Shown here: one piece after another, positions 28,051-37,247 of the stretch
Numbering within the stretch: the stretch's first letter is position 1
Layout: every line of letters starts with the position of its first letter
Assembly (NCBI GenBank): GCA_050952065.1
Contig: JBMNKF010000009.1
Span: 82,719-146,718 of the forward strand
Length of the DNA stretch: 64,000 nt
Direction: 5' to 3'
Origin: JAXGZG01 sp050952065
GTDB taxonomy: Bacteria > Bacillota > Sulfobacillia > Fermentithermobacillales > Fermentithermobacillaceae
The notes under the pieces: generated by a model
What the model was told of the DNA's origin: nothing
Database searches by the model: none
The model's input: the letters and a program-made list of their open reading frames with translations, nothing else
Translations under genes and position numbers: made by a program

Positions 28051-29195
28051 CTGGGGTCACCCTTTTCCCAATTGCCTGATCTGGCGCTCTTGTTCTTGGT
28101 CTTGATGAGGTGAAGAGCCAGAACTAGATACGGCCAAAGGTAGAGCACGACTATACTGCAGGGACGGATGATATCGTATTCTAGGATGATGGCAGTACTC
28201 ACGTTGGGGGTGAGAGATGTGGCCACAAACGCCGCCGCCCCCACGGGGAGAAGTAGAGGCTTGTAGGTATTCATTGACAGGGAGGAGGCCAGGCCGACCG
28301 AGGCTACCCATATGCCGAAACCGATACTCCACACGCCGGCAGTAAGCCACATGAGCACAAACAGAACGTCGAAACGCTGAAGAAACCTGTTAATGTAGAC
28401 TATCCTGGCGACTCTGAGAAAGGGGATCTGTACGGAAGAAAGGGATGGGAAAGGAAAGATCATCTGACAGGTGAGAACCGAAAGGCACAGTACTACCGCG
28501 CTTACCGCCAGTGCCCACCACGCAGATCCTGAAACGTCTTGCTTTCGCCGGATAAAGGGAGCAATAATGGCAAGTGAAAAGATCTCGAGATATCCTGTTT
28601 GCCTCACCAAGGAGACCTTAGCGAGATTCAGCGCGCCGGGTCCCAATAGAGGGAAGATTGAATCCCAGTCCCAATGGTTCATGGATGCGATTGCTAGACC
28701 TAAGATGCTGATGGTGACTACTAAGGCCCCTACAACCGACAACCTGCCCATGACCTCTAGGCCGTGACCGGCACAGAAAAGGGCAACCGTGAACATGAGG
28801 ATCTGGGTTATCATGAGAGGCGTTTTGGGAAGCACCACTCCGGAGAGTGCGTCGCTCAACTCACTAACGAATACAGCGACAAGTCCCAGGGCCACGATGG
28901 AGCCCACGGCGCCAAGTATGAGAGACACTGTCTTGCCGGCGAGCTCCCTCGTTATCCCGATGAGATCCTTGCCGGGATAAGCCTTGAGAACCGTCACTAG
29001 AGGCCAGAGCCACAGAATGCTGAGGGCGCCGGAGATCAAAGAAACAGCCCATGCGGCTGTCTCCCCACCCTTTGCCATCCTTTCTGGGCCCGCAAGGAAG
29101 GTTTTGGTTATGGCGAAGACTGTCATCATGGCTGTGGCTTCCAGCAGGCCAATGTGGCCGTCTCTTATCCCCTTGCCGCCGTTCTCAGGTGTCAC
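28047..29195 (-). CDS. gerAB: Spore germination permease GerAB (endospore germination permease family)
   Basis: The 382-residue, ten-segment membrane protein of the amino acid/polyamine/organocation fold forms the B-subunit that binds the germinant in GerA-type receptors. It opens with DGHIGLLEATAMMTVFAITKTF, here split as DGHIGLLEATAMM and TVFAITKTF, which matches the family pattern. The GTG start at 29195 overlaps the gerAA stop (GTGA), and its own stop overlaps the gerAC ATG, so the three genes are translationally coupled. The germinant cannot be inferred. Confidence 0.9.
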   Translation of the reverse strand: MTPENGGKGIRDGHIGLLEATAMMTVFAITKTFLAGPERMAKGGETAAWAVSLISGALSILWLWPLVTVLKAYPGKDLIGITRELAGKTVSLILGAVGSIVALGLVAVFVSELSDALSGVVLPKTPLMITQILMFTVALFCAGHGLEVMGRLSVVGALVVTISILGLAIASMNHWDWDSIFPLLGPGALNLAKVSLVRQTGYLEIFSLAIIAPFIRRKQDVSGSAWWALAVSAVVLCLSVLTCQMIFPFPSLSSVQIPFLRVARIVYINRFLQRFDVLFVLMWLTAGVWSIGFGIWVASVGLASSLSMNTYKPLLLPVGAAAFVATSLTPNVSTAIILEYDIIRPCSIVVLYLWPYLVLALHLIKTKNKSARSGNWEKGDPR

Positions 29196-31018
29196 TGGTC
29201 ATACATCTCCTCTTGTTCCCGATCAGAAGGTACCTCCGCAGGGGACCCCGCCACGCCTTCAGGCATTTGTTGGGGATCAAGCGGTCTTGTGTAGCCCGGG
29301 CGAGTTGTCATTGCTCCGTACGTTCCGCGGAGGACGATATCCCTGGAGTGTTCTAGGTAGGGAAGAACAGGCGCGGTTATGGGAATGCCGAAGGAGCTCA
29401 AACTGAGCACTCTGGCGAATACCGCGATACTCAGAAAGGTGATTCCAGGGATTCCGAATAAGGCTGCAGCGAACATCATCATGAACTTGACGAGTCTAGC
29501 CCAGAGACCCAGGTCGTAATTGGATATTGCGTAGGAAGATAACCCGGAGACAGCTACCACCACTACAAGGATGGGGCTCACGATGCCGGCCTGAACCGCC
29601 GCTTGGCCTAACACCACTGCGCCCACGATGCCTATAGTGGGGCCCACGACAGTGGGAATCCTAATGCCGCCTTCTCGGATAAGCTCGAAGGTTACCTCCA
29701 TCAATAGCGCTTCCAAGAAGGCGGGAAACGGCACTCCTTCTCTTGTGGCCGCTATGGCAAACATTAGCTCTGTGGGGATCATCTCTGGATGATACGTGAC
29801 TATGGCGGTGTACATAGCTGCAGCGTATATGGTGGTCAAGAGAGCAAACCACCGGATCAACCGCAGAGCTGTAGCGATGGAAGCACTGACGTAATAATCC
29901 TCAGAGGATTGCATGAGACTCCAGATGGTAGTCGGTACCAGGAGCGCAGCCGGGGAGCCGGAAACGATCGCAACATGTCCTTCCGAGAGCATGCTTGCTA
30001 TTTTGTCGGGGCGCTCAGTGGCTATGATAGTGGGAAAAGGGTCAGCGGGCTGATCTTTGATGAGTTCCACTAGTTGCTCGTTCGTCAAGACGGCGGAGGT
30101 CTTTATTGACGTTATTCGCCGTCTCACTTCGTCAACCAGTTTGGGGTTGGCCACGCTCTCGACGTACATGATGGCAAAAGTGGTGTGGCTTCTGGCGCCG
30201 ATTATGTGTAGTTCTGATATGAGTTGAGGAGTCTGAAGATATCCCCTAATGAGACCCACGTTTGCCCGGATATCCTCAACAAACCCGTGGTGAGGTCCTT
30301 TTACCACCGCTTCGGTAGGTGATTCCGCGACGGGGCGGTGCTCAATGGTTCTGGAGTCTACAGACAGTGCGGCTCCATCGCCGTCCACAAGCAAGAAGCA
30401 ATGACCTTTCGTCAAGTCAGATACAATGAGCGAGAATACATCTATGATCTCAACCTCGCCTGCTGTAACGCCCAGATCCCGAAGGTCTTGGACCGTTACC
30501 TCACTGACGTGTTTGAAGGGTTGGCGTTGTATGAGCGGGGTCAGAATACTCTGTCGTATGAGTGGCCCGTCCACAATGCTTGGCATGTAGACAGCCGCGG
30601 CTCTGACGGTCCCTCCTTTATGCTCCATCCTGAATTCTCTCACGCTAAGGTCTTTGTTACGCGGAACCCTGAAAAGCCACTTGATGATCTTTAGGTTTTG
30701 ATCCAAAGACCGAGACAACCTTTTTCCCAGCAGGCGTCTGTCCTCAAGACTCATTCCGCCAAAAGGAGTTTTCTGCGGGACGGACATTGCGCGATCGGCC
30801 GGCCGACCTTGCCACTCCTCCTCTCGGTCTCGGCTCCACACACCGTACCGCGAGGCTTCTATTGCCTCTTTGGTTGCGAATGGCCGCCTCTCTATCTTGC
30901 GACCATGAACGACGTCTTCGCCGCCGCCTGGAATGCCGGGACGTCCTCTTTTTCCCAAGGTAAAGTCCATGGGACGCTTTGGCCTGAAGAGTCGTTTCAT
31001 GAAACTAAATAAGGGCAA
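29192..31018 (-). CDS. gerAA: Spore germination protein GerAA
   Basis: The A-subunit of the germinant receptor. The soluble N-terminal part carries FRMEHKGGTVRAAAVYMPSI and the conserved DPFPTIIATERPDKIASML region. Five or six membrane segments follow, with LYAAAMYTAIVTYHPEMIP-like and EGVPFPAFLEALLMEVTFE motifs. I place the start at the TTG at 31018, which has GAGGTG six bases upstream; an ATG at 31000 lacks a site, and the frame stays open to 31243 into the preceding gene. The protein is about 608 residues, slightly long because of a basic N-terminal extension. It begins 15 bases after the metal-exporter-like gene, suggesting one operon. Confidence 0.9.
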   Translation of the reverse strand: MPLFSFMKRLFRPKRPMDFTLGKRGRPGIPGGGEDVVHGRKIERRPFATKEAIEASRYGVWSRDREEEWQGRPADRAMSVPQKTPFGGMSLEDRRLLGKRLSRSLDQNLKIIKWLFRVPRNKDLSVREFRMEHKGGTVRAAAVYMPSIVDGPLIRQSILTPLIQRQPFKHVSEVTVQDLRDLGVTAGEVEIIDVFSLIVSDLTKGHCFLLVDGDGAALSVDSRTIEHRPVAESPTEAVVKGPHHGFVEDIRANVGLIRGYLQTPQLISELHIIGARSHTTFAIMYVESVANPKLVDEVRRRITSIKTSAVLTNEQLVELIKDQPADPFPTIIATERPDKIASMLSEGHVAIVSGSPAALLVPTTIWSLMQSSEDYYVSASIATALRLIRWFALLTTIYAAAMYTAIVTYHPEMIPTELMFAIAATREGVPFPAFLEALLMEVTFELIREGGIRIPTVVGPTIGIVGAVVLGQAAVQAGIVSPILVVVVAVSGLSSYAISNYDLGLWARLVKFMMMFAAALFGIPGITFLSIAVFARVLSLSSFGIPITAPVLPYLEHSRDIVLRGTYGAMTTRPGYTRPLDPQQMPEGVAGSPAEVPSDREQEEMYDQ

Positions 31019-31032
31019 GGGGGTCACCTCTC

Positions 31033-31914
31033 TTACAGCGTCAGGAGCGAGGCGAGGAAGCCCACTGTCAAGGCGGAAACTACCAGTAGTACTGCCACTG
31101 AGAGTGTGTCGCCTGGACGCTTGCTTTCCTTGATGAGAACTAAGAGTCCTACCCCAGAATTTGCAGTGAGCCCGCTTACCAGGGCCGGGAAGGACAGGTA
31201 GCCGGTTCGGAACCCTTCCGCCAGGCCAACCGATGTGGCACAAGACGGTATGAGGCCAAGGAAAGATGTTGCTAGAGGCTGGAGGACTCCGCTACCTCCC
31301 AGAGCTCTTTCGACGCCGGGAGCCAGCAAGTGCCCGAGGAGATTCAGCAAAGATGAGAAGACGAATACCATGGCCGTGATTCTGACTGCTCTGGCGGCGG
31401 CATGGGGCACCAATTCATTCCACTCCGCTTGTTGACCAACACAGGAATGAGACCCCGTTTCGGATGTTTCCCCTCCTGGTGTGGCGGTGGTTTTTGACCT
31501 TCGATTTTGGGCCAGGTTGACGATTGTCCCTGCCAGCGCGCCCCAGACGATTTTTGTGGCTAGCAAGGGTACCATGAATCGCGTTGTACCGGGATCGGCC
31601 ACAAGTATGGGCACCGCTTCGTCGGATGTTGCGATATAGGCTGCCAGAAGCGAACCGGTTGGTACGATGCCGTCCAGGTATAGGGTGGTTGCCGCTACAG
31701 AGAAGCCGCACTGAGGAACGAGACCCAAGGCGGCCGCAGCGACGGGACCCAGGACGGGGTGGCCCATGGCTTTGGACATAGAAGCTTTGTTGGTTCCGTG
31801 AGAAAAAGCTTCCACGATCAAGAACACGCCGAAGAGCAGAGGAACCATTGTCATGGCGTGAGATAGACTCTCTCTCAGGATCTCCCGAACCAATTGAGGC
31901 ACGGTGGCGTGCAT
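31033..31914 (-). CDS. Putative ten-TM heavy-metal exporter (ArsP_2 / putative manganese transporter family)
   Basis: The 293-residue membrane protein is an internal duplication. LGLVPQCGFSVAATTLYLDG in the first half and FLGLIPSCATSVGLAEGF in the second each carry a buried Cys, and ATSDEAVPILV follows. This pattern matches the family named putative 10TM heavy-metal exporter or putative manganese transporter; the substrate is not proven to my knowledge. GGGGA lies six bases before the ATG at 31914, which I prefer to the ATG at 31920. The stop is 15 bases from the gerAA start, so it appears to be the first gene of the germination operon. Confidence 0.75.
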   Translation of the reverse strand: MHATVPQLVREILRESLSHAMTMVPLLFGVFLIVEAFSHGTNKASMSKAMGHPVLGPVAAAALGLVPQCGFSVAATTLYLDGIVPTGSLLAAYIATSDEAVPILVADPGTTRFMVPLLATKIVWGALAGTIVNLAQNRRSKTTATPGGETSETGSHSCVGQQAEWNELVPHAAARAVRITAMVFVFSSLLNLLGHLLAPGVERALGGSGVLQPLATSFLGLIPSCATSVGLAEGFRTGYLSFPALVSGLTANSGVGLLVLIKESKRPGDTLSVAVLLVVSALTVGFLASLLTL

Positions 31915-31969
31915 GTGCATTCCCCGCAGTCGAATTGGCCTTTTCAGTAATGTTCACCAAAAGAGCCCG

Positions 31970-32001
31970 ATGTATGCCTACTGCTCGGGAGGGGATTTTC
32001 A
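31970..32001 (-). promoter_or_regulatory. Possible sporulation-type (sigma-G/sigma-E-like) promoter of the exporter-gerA operon
   Basis: On the minus strand TGAAAA (31996-32001) and CATACAT (31970-31976) resemble the sigma-G elements TGAATA and CATACTA. The spacing of 19 bases is one or two too long. The start of transcription would be about 45 bases before the first gene. The CATACAT element also resembles sigma-E -10 boxes. The divergent spacer 31915-32236 contains no gene. Confidence 0.35.
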
Positions 32002-32236
32002 CCGGTTATGTCACTTGGATGATAGCTTTATTGGGTTGCACTGTTCTGGCGTGGGGACGCTCTGTTTTTCCTTGGCAGAGTCAAAGGCAAGACAAAAAGG
32101 ATTCCTGGGTCACTACTAAGCATTAGGTGAATAACCATGAAACGGCGACAATCGATCCTATGGATGTGTAGACATCCTGGCAGGATTTGCCAGACCTATG
32201 GCGGAATTCACAAGACCAACGAGGAGGAGAGACCCA

Positions 32237-33073
32237 GTGCCGTATACTGCTGAGATAAGTAGGGCCAACCCTTCATGCTTTCTGTTCTTGATCGACCAAT
32301 CGGGTTCGATGAGGGACCCGTTTGGGGCGGATCCGGGTAGAAGCAAGGCCCATGGTGTTTCCGATGCCATCAATCGGCTCTTGCAGAACCTTGTCATCAA
32401 GTGCGCCAAAACCGAAGGCGTAAGAGATTACTACCATGTGGGAGTCATAGGCTATGGGTATCATTGCGGTCCGGCGTTAGCCGGTCCTCTGGCGGGGCGA
32501 GACTTGGTGCCCATCAGTGAGGTGGCCGACAATCCGGCCAGAGTTGAGAAGCGGACCCGCAAGATCGAAGATGGGACAGGAGGGCTTGTGGAGCATACGG
32601 TCAAGTTTCCGGTCTGGTTCGACCCTGTCGCGAGCGGGGGTACACCAATGTGCCAAGCGCTCCGGGGGGCCAAGGGCGTTTTGGAAACCTGGATCAGCCG
32701 GCATCCCGATGGGTTTCCGCCCATTGTCATCAACATCACCGATGGGGAAGCCACCGATGGAGACCCTACCGCTCCCGCAGGAGATCTTACTTTTTTGGCC
32801 GGGGCCGATGGCAACGTGTTGCTTTTCAATCTGCATTTGTCCTCACACAAGGCTTCGCCCGTTGAGTTTCCGGACCGAGAGGAAGAGTTGCCAGACAACT
32901 TCGCGAAAATGCTCTTCAGGATGTCTAGCACGTTGCCCGACTATATGCGCAGTTTTGCCCAAGAGGAAGGGTACGCGATAGCCGAGAACTCCAGAGGGTT
33001 CGTGTTCAATGCCGATATGGTTTCCATTATCCGGTTCCTTGATATCGGCACCAGGCCCGGCAACCTCCGCTGA
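32237..33073 (+). CDS. VWA-domain protein of a TerY-P-type phosphorylation triad
   Basis: This 278-residue protein is essentially a single von Willebrand A domain. The MIDAS metal site starts at DQSGSM (near residue 20), with a later Thr in SGGTPM and Asp in INITDGEATDGD. The GTG at 32237 has GAGGAGG about nine bases upstream; earlier in-frame codons have no site. It is the first of three tightly packed genes (gaps of 11 bases, then 11 bases) with a PP2C phosphatase and a kinase-like protein. The same trio is known from tellurite-resistance-associated TerY-P systems, where the VWA protein is thought to scaffold metal-dependent complexes. No terD-like gene is nearby. Confidence 0.85.
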   Translation: MPYTAEISRANPSCFLFLIDQSGSMRDPFGADPGRSKAHGVSDAINRLLQNLVIKCAKTEGVRDYYHVGVIGYGYHCGPALAGPLAGRDLVPISEVADNPARVEKRTRKIEDGTGGLVEHTVKFPVWFDPVASGGTPMCQALRGAKGVLETWISRHPDGFPPIVINITDGEATDGDPTAPAGDLTFLAGADGNVLLFNLHLSSHKASPVEFPDREEELPDNFAKMLFRMSSTLPDYMRSFAQEEGYAIAENSRGFVFNADMVSIIRFLDIGTRPGNLR

Positions 33074-33084
33074 ATCACGGGCAG

Positions 33085-33882
33085 ATGAACATCGTATGGA
33101 ATACGTTTTGGCAGGTCAAACGCGGAAATGCCATAGATGAATACGAGGATGCGTTTTGTCCTGAGCAACTGGCGGGAATGTCTTCCTCAGGCAAGAAGTT
33201 TGCCGTGGCCGACGGTGCTAGCGAGACCATGCAGAGTGGGCAGTGGGCGAAGATACTGGCTGGGTCCTATTGTCGTAGCCGTTCGGTATTGACTCTGCGT
33301 GGTGCCCGCTCCATGTTAGCTAGGGCTCACAGAAGGTGGGAGTCCTGGCAAAGCGCCTACCTCAGACAACGCGAGAATACGGGCAGATCCCTGCGCTGGT
33401 ACGAAGAATCCGGGCTTTCCATGGGTGCTTTCGCAACGCTCTTGGGCGTGGCTCTCCGTGCTCGAGATAGGGGGAAGGGTTTCCAGTTGAGCGCCGTGGC
33501 CTTGGGAGACAGTTGCCTGTTCATGGTGCGCGGACAAGACCTTGTCGTAAGGTTTCCGTTGGAATCGTCCCGGGAGTTTGCTAGGAATCCAATATGCGTG
33601 TCTAGCAGGCCCTCGGCTAATCAAAGCGCCCTGGGTCATTTCCGTTTCTTGCCTGGGCAACACCTAGTGCCGGGGGACCGCATTTACCTCATGACAGATG
33701 CTTTTGCCGCCTGGTTTCTCCGGCTCTGGGAGCACGATTATCAGCCATGGATAATGTTGGATGAAGTCTGTGTGAATGACCGGCGATCTGTGGATGAATT
33801 CGGAGCGTTGGTGGAGTCTCTTAGGATTCGAGGAGAGCTAAAGAATGACGATGTGACTCTGATCCGCATAGAACTGGTCTAG
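33085..33882 (+). CDS. PP2C-type protein phosphatase of the VWA/PP2C/kinase triad
   Basis: The 265-residue protein shows the metal-binding PP2C motifs in divergent form: DEYEDAF near residue 18, AVADGASE near 40, VALGDSCLFMV near 145, LMTDAFAAWFL near 205 and DDVTLIRIEL at the C-terminus. The second motif has DGASE in place of the common DGHGG, as in PP2C members of TerY-P clusters. It should remove phosphate from Ser/Thr of the partner kinase or VWA protein. It starts 11 bases after the VWA gene and is followed after 11 bases by the kinase gene. Confidence 0.85.
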   Translation: MNIVWNTFWQVKRGNAIDEYEDAFCPEQLAGMSSSGKKFAVADGASETMQSGQWAKILAGSYCRSRSVLTLRGARSMLARAHRRWESWQSAYLRQRENTGRSLRWYEESGLSMGAFATLLGVALRARDRGKGFQLSAVALGDSCLFMVRGQDLVVRFPLESSREFARNPICVSSRPSANQSALGHFRFLPGQHLVPGDRIYLMTDAFAAWFLRLWEHDYQPWIMLDEVCVNDRRSVDEFGALVESLRIRGELKNDDVTLIRIELV

Positions 33883-33893
33883 AGGCGACTTCT

Positions 33894-35690
33894 ATGCTGT
33901 GGCCGACCATGAGCGATTATCAAGACGCGATCCAGAACCCCCAGGTGGCGTTCATGGATGAAGAACTCAGACAAGGTAGACCAGTCTTGGATGCATTAGG
34001 CCTGCCTAAGCCCATTACGGGCGGGTTCGCCAGCGTTTATCAGGTGAATTCCGAGCGTGCCAGATGGGCGGTGCGCTGTTTCCTGAGGGGTCATCCTGAT
34101 ACGGAGAAGCGGTACCATTGCATCAGTAAGCATCTCCAAGAGGCGGGACTCCCTTACATCGCAGAGTTCCAGTATCTGCCTAGAGGTATCTTGGTGAGAG
34201 GACAGTGGTACCCCATTCTCAAGATGGGATGGGTCGAGGGAGAGCCGCTCAACCTGTACGTGGAGAAGAACTTGACTCATGCATCCCTTCTGCGCGATCT
34301 CGACAGAGAGTTCGCCAAGATGGTTCGAGATCTGAGGCGTTTTTTTATTGCACACGGAGATCTGCAGCACGGCAACGTCCTGGTTGTTAACGGGAAACTG
34401 AAGCTTGTGGACTACGACGGGATGTTTGTACCGGATCTTGACGGACTACCAAGCCACGAACTGGGTCATCCCAACTATCAGCATCCTGCAAGATCTGCGT
34501 CGGATTTCGGCCTGCATCTGGACAATTTTTCGGCGCACATGATTCGCGCATCTTTGATCGGACTCAGCCTGAAACCGTCACTGTGGGACATTTCAGGTGC
34601 AGGGGATGAGCAGTTGGTCTTTTCCAGAAAAGACTACAATGCTCCTGGGTCATCTCGAGTCCTCAAGGCTATGGAGGATTCCCGGGATGCGACTCTGCTT
34701 ACCCTCGCTTCGCGGGCGAGGTCAATCATGATGTGTCCTTCCGTTTCGGTTGTTCCAGCACCTGCCGTGGAAGAACCTCCAAGAAGACCTGGATGGATCA
34801 TTAAGTCTTTCCGACTTGGGGATGCAGATCAGAGCCGGTTCCATAGACAGGCGGCTGCGGGTTTGGCCCATGGGGAAGGGGCTATTTCGTCTTGGCCGGA
34901 AGACCGCTCATTTGAGAAAGTGCCCAAGTTCGAGGGATCATTTGCAGTCGATCGGGCGGTGATAGCCGGCTACGGCCTGTATGCAGTGGCTTGGGTCAGG
35001 GCGGCTTGGCTCGAGTGGATCGCCGGAGCCTGGGCGGCGCGGGCCTGCGCAGTGGGGTTTGTCGTTGTTGCGAGTGTGATTCTGACCAGGTTTGTGCGAA
35101 CCCGCGAGTTCAGAGCCAGATGGTCAGCGTGGATCGGGCGCATGAAGATCCTGCGAGAGATCAGGCTTACCCGCAAGGCTTTGGATGCTCTTACTCGAAG
35201 AGCCAAACGAGTCGATGCGAAGGAGAGGCGCGCCGTACAGGCGGCAACAGCTCAGCTAGGGAAGCTTAAGAAGCACTACCATATGCAACAGGCCAAGGTT
35301 GACACTTGGCTTCAAAGATCGCTTGGGAAGATTTCCGAGACTTACGGGGAGAAATGGCTGCCTCTTCTTGTTCAGGAGGAGAGGGCCAGGGTGGAAGCCA
35401 CCAGAAGGAAGGCGCGCATTAAGGGTGAGTTCGAAGTGGTGAAAGACCGGATCTTGCTCCGTCTCAAGAACGTCCAGAAGTCCGTTTCAGATGAGAGAGT
35501 CCTTATAGAGGCTGAGGTTGCAGAGGAAGAAGAGCATTTGACCAGTCAAGAATCGAGGGCTGCAGTTTTTGGCCGGGAGATTGCGCTTTACAGAGGAGCC
35601 ACTCTTACAAACTACCTGATGCAGATCGTTGGGTTATTCCCGGGCGGTCACCGTCAGGGAGTTGACGCAGCCAGGCGTGGCGGCCCGTAA
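33894..35690 (+). CDS. Protein kinase-like protein with transmembrane and coiled-coil C-terminus (triad kinase)
   Basis: The 598-residue protein has an N-terminal kinase fold. It shows a short glycine loop (GGFASVY near 43), AVRCF where ordinary kinases have VAIK (Arg in place of the ATP-binding Lys), the catalytic loop HGDLQHGN near 155, and DYDG in place of DFG near 176. From memory the AVRCF variant is usual for kinases of VWA/PP2C clusters, so activity is possible. A hydrophobic stretch at about 345-400 suggests two membrane segments. A charged helical region (about 415-570) should form a coiled coil. The start at ATG 33894 is uncertain; ATG 33909 is an alternative. Its stop lies in a hairpin. 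Confidence 0.8.
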   Translation: MLWPTMSDYQDAIQNPQVAFMDEELRQGRPVLDALGLPKPITGGFASVYQVNSERARWAVRCFLRGHPDTEKRYHCISKHLQEAGLPYIAEFQYLPRGILVRGQWYPILKMGWVEGEPLNLYVEKNLTHASLLRDLDREFAKMVRDLRRFFIAHGDLQHGNVLVVNGKLKLVDYDGMFVPDLDGLPSHELGHPNYQHPARSASDFGLHLDNFSAHMIRASLIGLSLKPSLWDISGAGDEQLVFSRKDYNAPGSSRVLKAMEDSRDATLLTLASRARSIMMCPSVSVVPAPAVEEPPRRPGWIIKSFRLGDADQSRFHRQAAAGLAHGEGAISSWPEDRSFEKVPKFEGSFAVDRAVIAGYGLYAVAWVRAAWLEWIAGAWAARACAVGFVVVASVILTRFVRTREFRARWSAWIGRMKILREIRLTRKALDALTRRAKRVDAKERRAVQAATAQLGKLKKHYHMQQAKVDTWLQRSLGKISETYGEKWLPLLVQEERARVEATRRKARIKGEFEVVKDRILLRLKNVQKSVSDERVLIEAEVAEEEEHLTSQESRAAVFGREIALYRGATLTNYLMQIVGLFPGGHRQGVDAARRGGP

Positions 35691-35706
35691 GGTTTGGGCC
35701 GCCACG
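35676..35706. terminator. Hairpin at the kinase stop codon, between converging operons
   Basis: CGTGGCGGCCC (35676-35686) pairs perfectly with GGGCCGCCACG (35696-35706) around a 9-base loop containing the TAA stop. No T-run follows on either strand, so it may act as a bidirectional or Rho-assisted terminator. Confidence 0.55.
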
Positions 35707-35731
35707 CTGTCCAGCTCACGGTGCCCATCAG

Positions 35732-36589
35732 CTATTCCACGAAATACGAGGTAGTCTGGGCCTTACGTGCCGGGAGGTGTCCCGACTCGGGAAACAAGAC
35801 CCTGGATAAGAACTCCTTTGTTCTCTCTTCCCTTGGACATCCGAATATGAGGTCAGGGGGACCTTCTTCTATGATGCGCCCGTCCACGAGGACCAGAACC
35901 CGATCCGACAACTGGCGAGCAAAGGACATTTCGTGAGTGACCACCATCATGGTCATGCCTTCTCTGGCCAGGTCCGCCATAACACCCAGCACTTCTCCGA
36001 CCAATTCAGGGTCCAGGGCCGATGTGGCTTCGTCAAAGAGCATCAGTCGCGGTTGCATTGCGAGAGCCCTGGCGATGGCCACTCGCTGTTTTTGTCCCCC
36101 GGACAACTCCCGCGGGTATGCGTTGGCTTTGTCAACCATCCCTACCTTTGAGAGCAAAGACAGTGCCAGATCTCTTGCTTGTGCCTTGGGCATTTTCTTT
36201 ACCTGTACGGGACCTTCTGTGATGTTCTGTAAGGCCGTCATGTGGGGGAACAGGTTGAAGTGCTGAAACACCATGCCCACCTTGGCCCTGATTCGATTAA
36301 GGTCCTCTTCTGTGACCGGCGGTTCTTCCCCGTCGATTCGAACCATGCCAAAAGTAGGCTTCTCCAAGTAGTTTGTACACCTGAGAAGCGTACTCTTACC
36401 TGAACCGCTGGGGCCGATTATGGTTACGACTTCTCCCGGCCACACGGTTAGGTCGATGTCTTTCAGTACTTCCAGGGTTCCGAAGGACTTGCACACTGAG
36501 CGGAATTCGACCATGGGTCTACTTGAGCCCGCGGGCGCCTTCGATTTGCTGCCGGGATTTCTGCCGGGAGTCAAGTCGATACTAGCCAT
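35732..36589 (-). CDS. Amino-acid ABC transporter ATP-binding protein (GlnQ/HisP type)
   Basis: The 285-residue ATPase has Walker A GPSGSGKST, Q-loop FQHFNLFPHMT, signature LSGGQKQRVAIARAL, Walker B LMLFDEATSALDPE and the switch His in VVTHEMSFAR. This set marks polar amino-acid importers. A 25-residue N-terminal extension precedes MVEFRSVCKSFG, but the ATG at 36589 has GGAGG seven bases upstream. It overlaps the permease end by eight bases. The operon order is binding protein, permease, ATPase, behind a lysine riboswitch, so lysine is the likely substrate. Confidence 0.92.
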   Translation of the reverse strand: MASIDLTPGRNPGSKSKAPAGSSRPMVEFRSVCKSFGTLEVLKDIDLTVWPGEVVTIIGPSGSGKSTLLRCTNYLEKPTFGMVRIDGEEPPVTEEDLNRIRAKVGMVFQHFNLFPHMTALQNITEGPVQVKKMPKAQARDLALSLLSKVGMVDKANAYPRELSGGQKQRVAIARALAMQPRLMLFDEATSALDPELVGEVLGVMADLAREGMTMMVVTHEMSFARQLSDRVLVLVDGRIIEEGPPDLIFGCPREERTKEFLSRVLFPESGHLPARKAQTTSYFVE

Positions 36590-37247
36590 CTTCGAGCCTC
36601 CTCTCCCAGCGCTGTACTAGAACCGTAAAGGCTGCTGTCATGGCCAAATAGATGGCGGCGACGGTCAAATATACCGGCCATGGACGAAGAGACGCGCTTA
36701 TGATGTGTTGGCCTGCCCTAGTCAGTTCTTCGCCTCCTATTAGCGCTATCAGCGAAGTGTCTTTGAGCATGGCGATGAATTCGTTCCCCAAAGGCGGCAG
36801 CAGACGACGATAGGTCTGGGGGATGATCACTCTCCTCATTGTCATGCCGTAACTCATCCCCAAGGATCGCCCGGCCTCCATCTGCCCCCGGTCGATGGAC
36901 TCGATCGCAGCCCGGATGATTTCCGCGATGTATGCACCGGAATTCATGGCCAGAGCAACAACCGCCGAGGTGAACTTGTCAAGACGCAGGCCGATCTCAG
37001 GCAGCGCGAAGTACACAACGAGCATCTGAACCACAAGTGGCGTACCTCTGAACACCGTCACGTAGGCGCTGGCCACGAGGGACAAGATGCGGTTTCTGGA
37101 CGTTCGCATGAGCGCTAAAGTGGCACCGATCACGACGCCCAGAAGCATAGCCATACAGGTCAGTCGTATTGTGACCGTAGCCGCGCTCAAGAGTCTTGGC
37201 AGTATTTCGACAACAAACTGCCATGCGGGGAGCCTGGAGTCACCCAT
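36582..37247 (-). CDS. Amino-acid ABC transporter permease (HisM/GlnP type)
   Basis: The 221-residue integral membrane subunit has the EAA-loop MEAGRSLGMSYGMTMRRVIIP that docks the ATPase, read here as EAGRSLGMSYGMTMRR followed by VIIPQ. Family segments such as YVTVFRGTPLVVQM and AYIAEIIRAAIESI also appear. I chose the ATG at 37247 because it shares a base with the binding-protein stop (TGATG), a typical coupled junction; a GTG at 37262 is the alternative. The partner ATPase overlaps its end. Confidence 0.92.
   Translation of the reverse strand: MGDSRLPAWQFVVEILPRLLSAATVTIRLTCMAMLLGVVIGATLALMRTSRNRILSLVASAYVTVFRGTPLVVQMLVVYFALPEIGLRLDKFTSAVVALAMNSGAYIAEIIRAAIESIDRGQMEAGRSLGMSYGMTMRRVIIPQTYRRLLPPLGNEFIAMLKDTSLIALIGGEELTRAGQHIISASLRPWPVYLTVAAIYLAMTAAFTVLVQRWERRLEDG

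Noticed and set aside
31920..32010. Cobalamin-riboswitch-like GGTGAAAATCC before the metal-exporter-like gene
   Set aside because: Only the GGTGAAAATCC block matches. The GCCACTG region and the conserved 3' blocks are missing, and fewer than 90 bases remain before the start codon.
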